From: Thermoprotei archaeon | Lineage (GTDB): Archaea; Thermoproteota; Thermoprotei_A; Sulfolobales; Ignisphaeraceae | Assembly: GCA_003661905.1 (NCBI GenBank) | Contig: QMXA01000039.1 | Coordinates: forward strand, 1-7,943 | DNA: 7,943 bases | Reading direction: 5' to 3' | In this document: piece after piece, positions 4,961-7,943 of the stretch | Layout: the number at the start of each line of letters is the position of its first letter | Numbering within the stretch: the first letter of the stretch is position 1 | Notes under the pieces: model-generated | Seen by the model: the letters and a program-made list of their open reading frames with translations, nothing else | Told to the model about the DNA's origin: nothing | The model's database searches: none | Program-made: the position numbers and the translations under genes

Positions 4961-6163
4961 TCATAGATTAAGCGGATCACACTTACATATCTCTCTTAAA
5001 ACTACAGTTGCATACATACCTTTCTCAAGGGCGAAACTAAGTTTAAGCTCCTTATCCTTTAACTCATATCTTAGGTTATGAATCTTCATAGTTGTTGGTC
5101 TCCACGTACCCAAGGCTTTAATGTGTAGTTCGCTTATCTTAAACATGTCAAAATCTATAGCATCAGCATGTAGTAGCTCTTTTATAATTTTACACACATA
5201 AGATCTACACCCTCTAAATCTTAGACCAGGAATTGGAGCTAATGTGTAGTCATTTATTTTTCTAAGACCCCCAATATCTTGCTTTAGTGTTCCGAATTCT
5301 CTCCATAGTTTTGAAATGAGTTTATTGAATATGTAAGATTGGTAAGCATTTATGAAAAGTCTTAGTAATGCTCTAGGGAGTATCTGCAATGCTTTGAAGG
5401 ATTTCTTGGTCTCCATGTATTTCTTAAGCACCTTTGCTTCGTATAATAGACCAGCTTTTACAAATAACTCATGAGCTTCTTTTAAGGAACCTTCTTTAAA
5501 TAAGTACCTAGCTTTCTGTGATATTTGAGTTTCAGTTGGGTAGGGATGTCCTAGAAGGTATTCAAGAGCTAGATCCCATTCCTTTCTTAAAATGAATTTG
5601 CCTATGATATGTGTTATAGGTCTCCTAGTTCCAAATCTTTGATATCCAAAGAAAGCAGGGAGTTCTCCTACATTCATTACTTCTTGAATAGCCTCTACTA
5701 CATTACTACCATCGAGGACTTCAGTAATTATTAGAAATTTATTTCCCCATAAATCACCTATTCTTACGTGCTTGTAATCTTTTCCAATCATTATAAGTTC
5801 TATTCTTTCTGTCTTTATAATTTGTGGCGGTTTTTCACAATCAACACTTACTAATTGATATGTTATAGCATCTTTATCCTTGAGGCCTGCATATCCTATT
5901 TTATGAGTCCTTAATATTTTCTTAATAATTCTTATAGCTGTTAATGTATCTATACCTTCCTTCTTAAGTACGTAAAGCGTCAATGGGCCTTTAGAGCTTG
6001 TGAGCTTTAAATTTTCATTAACCACATAACCTCTATTCGATATTTCAAATACGTAGAAGCCTCTAGGTCTCATAACTCTAAAATATTTTAAAGGCTTAGA
6101 TCTAGTTACATAGATCTCCATACCAAGTAGAATATCGAGGGGATGTGGTATGAAGATTTTCAA
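4961..6163 (-). CDS. truD: tRNA pseudouridine synthase TruD/Pus7 family
   Basis: Isomerises uridine to pseudouridine in tRNA: position 13 in bacterial TruD, and positions such as 13 and 35 (tRNA-Tyr) for eukaryotic and archaeal Pus7. The 400 residues are full length. Seen: catalytic motif GLKDKDAITYQ (93-103), with D96 the expected catalytic aspartate by comparison with E. coli TruD, FFGYQRFG (171-178), and NAYQSYIFN (272-280); the insert between about 195 and 255 belongs to the TruD-specific domain. I chose the TTG at 6161-6163, which overlaps the pth2 stop as TTGA, because the residues it adds (PHPLDILLGMEIYVT) look like the conserved family N-terminus; the next candidate, ATG at 6119-6121, would cut that off. 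The overlap implies co-translation with pth2. The usual DFxVxE-like early motif is degenerate here (RGFYVFE, 34-40). Family sure; target positions inferred. Confidence 0.94.
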   Translation of the reverse strand: MKIFIPHPLDILLGMEIYVTRSKPLKYFRVMRPRGFYVFEISNRGYVVNENLKLTSSKGPLTLYVLKKEGIDTLTAIRIIKKILRTHKIGYAGLKDKDAITYQLVSVDCEKPPQIIKTERIELIMIGKDYKHVRIGDLWGNKFLIITEVLDGSNVVEAIQEVMNVGELPAFFGYQRFGTRRPITHIIGKFILRKEWDLALEYLLGHPYPTETQISQKARYLFKEGSLKEAHELFVKAGLLYEAKVLKKYMETKKSFKALQILPRALLRLFINAYQSYIFNKLISKLWREFGTLKQDIGGLRKINDYTLAPIPGLRFRGCRSYVCKIIKELLHADAIDFDMFKISELHIKALGTWRPTTMKIHNLRYELKDKELKLSFALEKGMYATVVLREICKCDPLNL

Positions 6164-6522
6164 AGTAGTTTCAACTCTCCAGTGATTTTATCTACTAGAT
6201 AAGTTGGTGCAGGTCCTATGGCTAGAGCTGTTATTGTGCCTGGAGGTAATTCAGTTAATCCTGCATCTTCTATAATAGCATAAGGCAATTTGAGCTCGTC
6301 TGCTTTCTTAGCTAATTCTAGTAACTCTGTTAAGTTATTAACTTTAACAACTACTTTCTTCTGACCTTGAATTCTCCATTGAGTGACCCACTCTGGTTTC
6401 TCTCTTAGAGCTCTTAATACAGCTTCTACAGCTGCATGTGCTACTTGTACAGCTAACTTTCCCTTACTCATCTTTATATCAGACCTAATGACTATAACTT
6501 GCTTAAATTCTTCGACTCCCAT
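6160..6522 (-). CDS. pth2: Peptidyl-tRNA hydrolase, archaeal/eukaryotic type (Pth2)
   Basis: Cleaves peptidyl-tRNAs released from stalled ribosomes and so recycles tRNA in the cytoplasm. The 120 residues match the Pth2 family, which is unrelated to bacterial Pth. Seen: a first strand QVIVIRSDIKMS, the glycine-lysine helix start KGKLAVQVAHAAVEA (20-34), with K20 and K22 in the tRNA-contacting region, DAGLTELPPGTITALAIGP (86-104), holding the conserved D86 and T90, and a C-terminal VDKITGELKLL strand as expected. The ATG at 6520-6522 has no obvious ribosome binding site; the TATA-like element at 6554-6562 predicts a leader of about 10 bases. It is first in a two-gene unit with truD, sharing the overlap TTGA, which links tRNA modification and tRNA recycling. 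It diverges from the zinc-ribbon gene across only 72 bases. Confidence 0.97.
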   Translation of the reverse strand: MGVEEFKQVIVIRSDIKMSKGKLAVQVAHAAVEAVLRALREKPEWVTQWRIQGQKKVVVKVNNLTELLELAKKADELKLPYAIIEDAGLTELPPGTITALAIGPAPTYLVDKITGELKLL

Positions 6523-6553
6523 AGTTTTCTGAGAAACTCTAGGTTCATTACAC

Positions 6554-6562
6554 CTTATATTT
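6554..6562. promoter_or_regulatory. Single TATA-like element serving divergent pth2 and zinc-ribbon genes
   Basis: CTTATATTT (AAATATAAG on the - strand) is the only TATA-like sequence in the 72-base gap. Its centre is 36 bases from the pth2 ATG and 37 from the zinc-ribbon ATG. On the - strand it is preceded by purine-rich AAGGA, a plausible BRE, so pth2 may be the stronger direction; the + side (TTACAC) is a poorer BRE. Confidence 0.45.
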
Positions 6563-6594
6563 CCTTAGATACCAAACCCAGCAAGGGTCTAAAT

Positions 6595-6801
6595 ATGAGT
6601 GTTGAACTAGGTAAACCGGCAATAGTTGAGGCATCTACACCACCGATATGTACTAGTTGTAAGAGGATAGTAGGTCCAAGTGATAAGGGAGTGTCATTTC
6701 TTTGCCCGAATTGTGGAGCTATACTTATCTGGAGATGTCGTTTCTGTAGAAAAAATGTAATACCATATAGATGTCCAAATTGTGGTTTTGAAGGTCCATG
6801 A
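6595..6801 (+). CDS. Zinc-ribbon RNA-binding protein of COG2888/DUF1610 type
   Basis: Small archaeal protein predicted to work in translation; its biochemical function is not established. The 68 residues carry four CxxC knuckles: C19/C22, C37/C40 (CPNCG), C48/C51 and C60/C63 (CPNCGFEGP), enough for two zinc ions in the usual treble arrangement. I chose the ATG at 6595, not an upstream in-frame ATG at 6499, because the extension would run back over the divergent pth2 start and its translation has no resemblance to the family. The 5' leader should be about 13 bases; it shows only GGGTC, a weak ribosome binding match. aEF-1beta follows 11 bases after the stop, an order that recurs in archaea and is the main basis for the translation link. 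A similar two-zinc-finger micro-protein has been studied in Haloferax. Confidence 0.88.
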   Translation: MSVELGKPAIVEASTPPICTSCKRIVGPSDKGVSFLCPNCGAILIWRCRFCRKNVIPYRCPNCGFEGP

Positions 6802-6807
6802 GGTGAT
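6800..6807 (+). promoter_or_regulatory. Strong ribosome binding site of aEF-1beta
   Basis: GAGGTGAT is complementary to 8 of the last bases expected at the archaeal 16S rRNA 3' end (ATCACCTCC). It overlaps the zinc-ribbon stop codon and leaves 5 bases before the ATG at 6813, fixing that start against a second in-frame ATG 13 codons later. Confidence 0.85.
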
Positions 6808-6812
6808 GCATC

Positions 6813-7106
6813 ATGTCCTCTGGAAGTAGTTATGGCCAAGTAGTAGTTGTGATGAAGATATACCCGAAAGGAGTTGAAGTGGATTTGAAAGATATAGTTA
6901 ATGAGTTCAAGGAGCGTATAGATCAGAAATATAGGATTCTGAAATGGGAAGAAGAATACATAGCATTTGGCTATAAAGCACTACGACTATATGTTCTAGC
7001 ACCTGAAGAACTTGAAGGTGGAACTGAGGAATTAGAAAATATAGCCAAATCTATAGAAGCTGTTGATAATGTTGATATAGAGCTAGTCTCGAGAGTTATG
7101 TTCTAG
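6813..7106 (+). CDS. ef1b: Translation elongation factor aEF-1beta
   Basis: Nucleotide exchange factor that recycles aEF-1alpha from the GDP to the GTP form during elongation; it corresponds to the C-terminal catalytic domain of eukaryotic eEF1B-alpha. The 97 residues are slightly longer than the usual 88-92 because of a short N-terminal MSSGSSYGQ segment. Seen: the first strand VVVVMKIYPKGVEVD (10-24), the helix DIVNEFKERI, the characteristic PIAFG-like segment here as YIAFGYKALRLYVLAPE (49-65), the EGGTEELENI loop and helix (68-77), and the final strand VDNVDIELVSRVMF (84-97). It sits 11 bases behind the zinc-ribbon gene with a near-perfect ribosome binding site, so the two are one unit. 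Cdc48 follows after 85 bases that hold its own promoter-like sequence. Confidence 0.94.
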   Translation: MSSGSSYGQVVVVMKIYPKGVEVDLKDIVNEFKERIDQKYRILKWEEEYIAFGYKALRLYVLAPEELEGGTEELENIAKSIEAVDNVDIELVSRVMF

Positions 7107-7117
7107 CTATGTTAAAG

Positions 7118-7125
7118 TATATTAA
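7118..7125 (+). promoter_or_regulatory. TATA box of cdc48
   Basis: TATATTAA is preceded by GTTAAAG, a reasonable purine/A-rich BRE. Its centre, near 7121, predicts transcription from about 7147 and a leader of about 45 bases. This suggests cdc48 can be transcribed separately from the upstream pair, although read-through remains possible. Confidence 0.5.
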
Positions 7126-7129
7126 GGGC

Positions 7130-7147
7130 AGGATTCATTTTAATCCT
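7130..7147 (+). repeat. Perfect 6-bp inverted repeat between TATA and start site of cdc48
   Basis: AGGATT (7130-7135) and AATCCT (7142-7147) are exact inverted copies round CATTTT. A further AGGAT occurs at 7154-7158. The position, just downstream of the TATA box and reaching the expected start site, is where an archaeal repressor would block polymerase. It could instead act as a weak terminator for ef1b, but no T-run follows. Confidence 0.5.
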
Positions 7148-7177
7148 CAATGTAGGATATTGTATAGAGGAAATTTG

Positions 7178-7183
7178 GGAGTG
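7178..7183 (+). promoter_or_regulatory. Ribosome binding site deciding the cdc48 start
   Basis: GGAGTG begins like GGAGGTGAT. If GGAG is aligned to the 16S complement, the full 9-base register ends at 7186 and leaves 5 bases before GTG at 7192, the same spacing as for aEF-1beta. The adjacent TTG at 7189 would leave only 2. Confidence 0.6.
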
Positions 7184-7191
7184 CTCAATTG

Positions 7192-7943
7192 GTGAGTCAA
7201 GAACCATCAGGCAATACCGAGTCTAAAAAGAGAAAGGAAGTTATGCTAAGAGTAGCTGAAGCCAGAGAACGTGGTACTACAGCTACTCGAGGAGTAGTTA
7301 GAATTAGCAAGTACGTAATGAGTCTTCTAGGTATCGAGAAAGGAGATATTGTTGAGATAATAGGTAAGAAGAGAGCTGTTGCAAAAGCAATGCCTTCTCA
7401 CATAGATGATAATAAGGAAATAATAAGAATGGATGGTGTACTGAGAAGAAATGCCGGAGTCACTATTGGTGAATATGTCATTGTTAGAAAAGCTAGAGCA
7501 AATCCAGCTCTTCTAGTTAAATTAGCACCAGCATCACCTGATATATCAGCGGAATCTATAGATCCCTCCTTCATAAATTACATTAGGAAGAAACTCAATA
7601 GACATCCATTATTAGAGGGTAACATAGTAGTAGTTCCAGCTCTCAATGAACCTCTGCATTTCGTAGTTCTACAAACAAAACCAGCTGGAATAGTCTACGT
7701 AACTCTAGATACACAGATTCAGATTTTAGAAAAGCCCATAGACTATGAGAGAATACCTCATGTAACTTATGATGATATAGGAGGTATGAGAGAAGTTATT
7801 GAGAGAATTCGTGAATTAGTTGAACTTCCTCTTAGGTATCCTGAGCTATTTAAGAGACTAGGTATTGAGCCTCCTAAGGGTATTTTGTTGATTGGTCCTC
7901 CTGGTGTTGGTAAGACTTTGCTTGCTAAGGCTCTTGCTAATGA
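7192..7943 (+). CDS. Cdc48/VAT AAA+ ATPase, N-terminal part only (cut by window edge)
   Basis: Hexameric ATP-driven unfoldase of the p97/VCP family that extracts and unfolds proteins, feeding the archaeal proteasome. About 250 residues are visible of a protein normally near 700-770. Domains: charged N-terminal tail (1-17), double-psi beta-barrel beginning VMLRVAEA (17-24) to about 100, the second N subdomain (about 105-180), the linker IPHVTYDDIGGM (188-199), and the start of the D1 ATPase with LPLRYPELFK (212-221) and Walker A GPPGVGKT (235-242). The GTG at 7192 is chosen by ribosome binding site spacing; TTG at 7189 and ATG at 7243 are alternatives, the last starting one residue before the conserved LRVAEA. 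Walker A has Val where many family members have Thr. The D1 Walker B and all of D2 lie beyond the window. Codon use changes sharply in the last 27 codons. Confidence 0.94.
   Translation, partial: MSQEPSGNTESKKRKEVMLRVAEARERGTTATRGVVRISKYVMSLLGIEKGDIVEIIGKKRAVAKAMPSHIDDNKEIIRMDGVLRRNAGVTIGEYVIVRKARANPALLVKLAPASPDISAESIDPSFINYIRKKLNRHPLLEGNIVVVPALNEPLHFVVLQTKPAGIVYVTLDTQIQILEKPIDYERIPHVTYDDIGGMREVIERIRELVELPLRYPELFKRLGIEPPKGILLIGPPGVGKTLLAKALAN

Noticed and set aside
4949..4972. CTTAA/TTAAG inverted repeat between aspS and truD as a bidirectional terminator
   Set aside because: Only a 5-bp AT-rich stem with no T-run; too weak to support.
6499..6594. N-terminal extension of the zinc-ribbon protein from ATG 6499
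   Set aside because: It would overlap the divergent pth2 start and cover the shared promoter; the added residues look non-coding, and the family begins near the ATG at 6595.
6555..6839. 94-codon - strand frame opposite the zinc-ribbon gene
   Set aside because: Antisense shadow of a protein with eight conserved cysteines.
7243..7245. cdc48 start at ATG 7243
   Set aside because: No ribosome binding site at the right distance, whereas GTG 7192 has GGAG in the register seen at aEF-1beta. N-terminal peptide data could overturn this.
7403..7486. C/D-box-like pair (AGATGAT ... CTGA) inside cdc48
   Set aside because: It lies in conserved coding sequence and the C box does not match the consensus well.
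7859..7943. Walker A Val (GPPGVGKT instead of GPPGTGKT) as a defective D1 site
   Set aside because: The essential Gly, Lys and Thr are intact, and I recall Val at this position in other archaeal family members, so there is no reason to infer loss of ATP binding.

Overview
This looks like a compact, AT-rich crenarchaeal (Thermoproteota) housekeeping segment, probably from a hyperthermophile. The evidence is the protein families (archaeal L40e, NusA-like KH protein, archaeal-type AspRS, archaeal TruD/Pus7, Pth2, aEF-1beta, VAT/Cdc48), heavy use of AGA/AGG arginine and ATA isoleucine codons, TATA-type promoters, and the mix of leaderless-looking first genes with GGTG-type ribosome binding sites inside transcription units. 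The general flavour is Desulfurococcales or Ignisphaera-like. I cannot fix the genus from sequence alone. No mobile element, CRISPR array, tRNA or rRNA gene is visible.

Layout. (1) Bases 2-985, + strand: the C-terminal part of a family-4 glycosyltransferase that enters from the left edge and resembles ALG11-type mannosyltransferases. (2) 1017-2042, - strand: galT, convergent with the glycosyltransferase. (3) 2043-2203: a divergent promoter region in which both genes carry the same 11-base motif in sense orientation. (4) 2204-2779, + strand: a small nucleotidyltransferase-fold protein of unknown target, overlapping tail-to-tail by 11 bases with rpl40e (2769-2936, - strand). (5) 3132-4954, + strand: a nusA-like KH-domain gene and aspS, 2 bases apart. 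(6) 6522 down to 4961, - strand: pth2 and truD, overlapping by 4 bases. (7) 6595-7106, + strand: a four-knuckle zinc-ribbon protein and aEF-1beta. (8) 7192 to the right edge, + strand: Cdc48/VAT AAA ATPase, cut just after Walker A of its first ATPase domain.

From about 2.8 kb onward nearly every gene serves translation or protein quality control: a large-subunit ribosomal protein, a NusA-like RNA-binding protein, a tRNA synthetase, a tRNA pseudouridine synthase, a peptidyl-tRNA recycling enzyme, a GTPase exchange factor and an unfoldase. The left 2 kb is sugar and glycan metabolism (GalT and a lipid-linked-sugar-type glycosyltransferase).

Most of the window is ordinary core genome, and I found no convincing new multi-gene system. 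The observations most worth checking are the shared motif in the galT/nucleotidyltransferase divergent promoters, an inverted repeat between TATA box and expected transcription start of cdc48, a single shared TATA-like element between pth2 and the zinc-ribbon gene, possible pairing over the nusA-like ribosome binding site, a mixed tRNA-discrimination signature in AspRS, and an abrupt codon-use switch at the Cdc48 Walker A segment.
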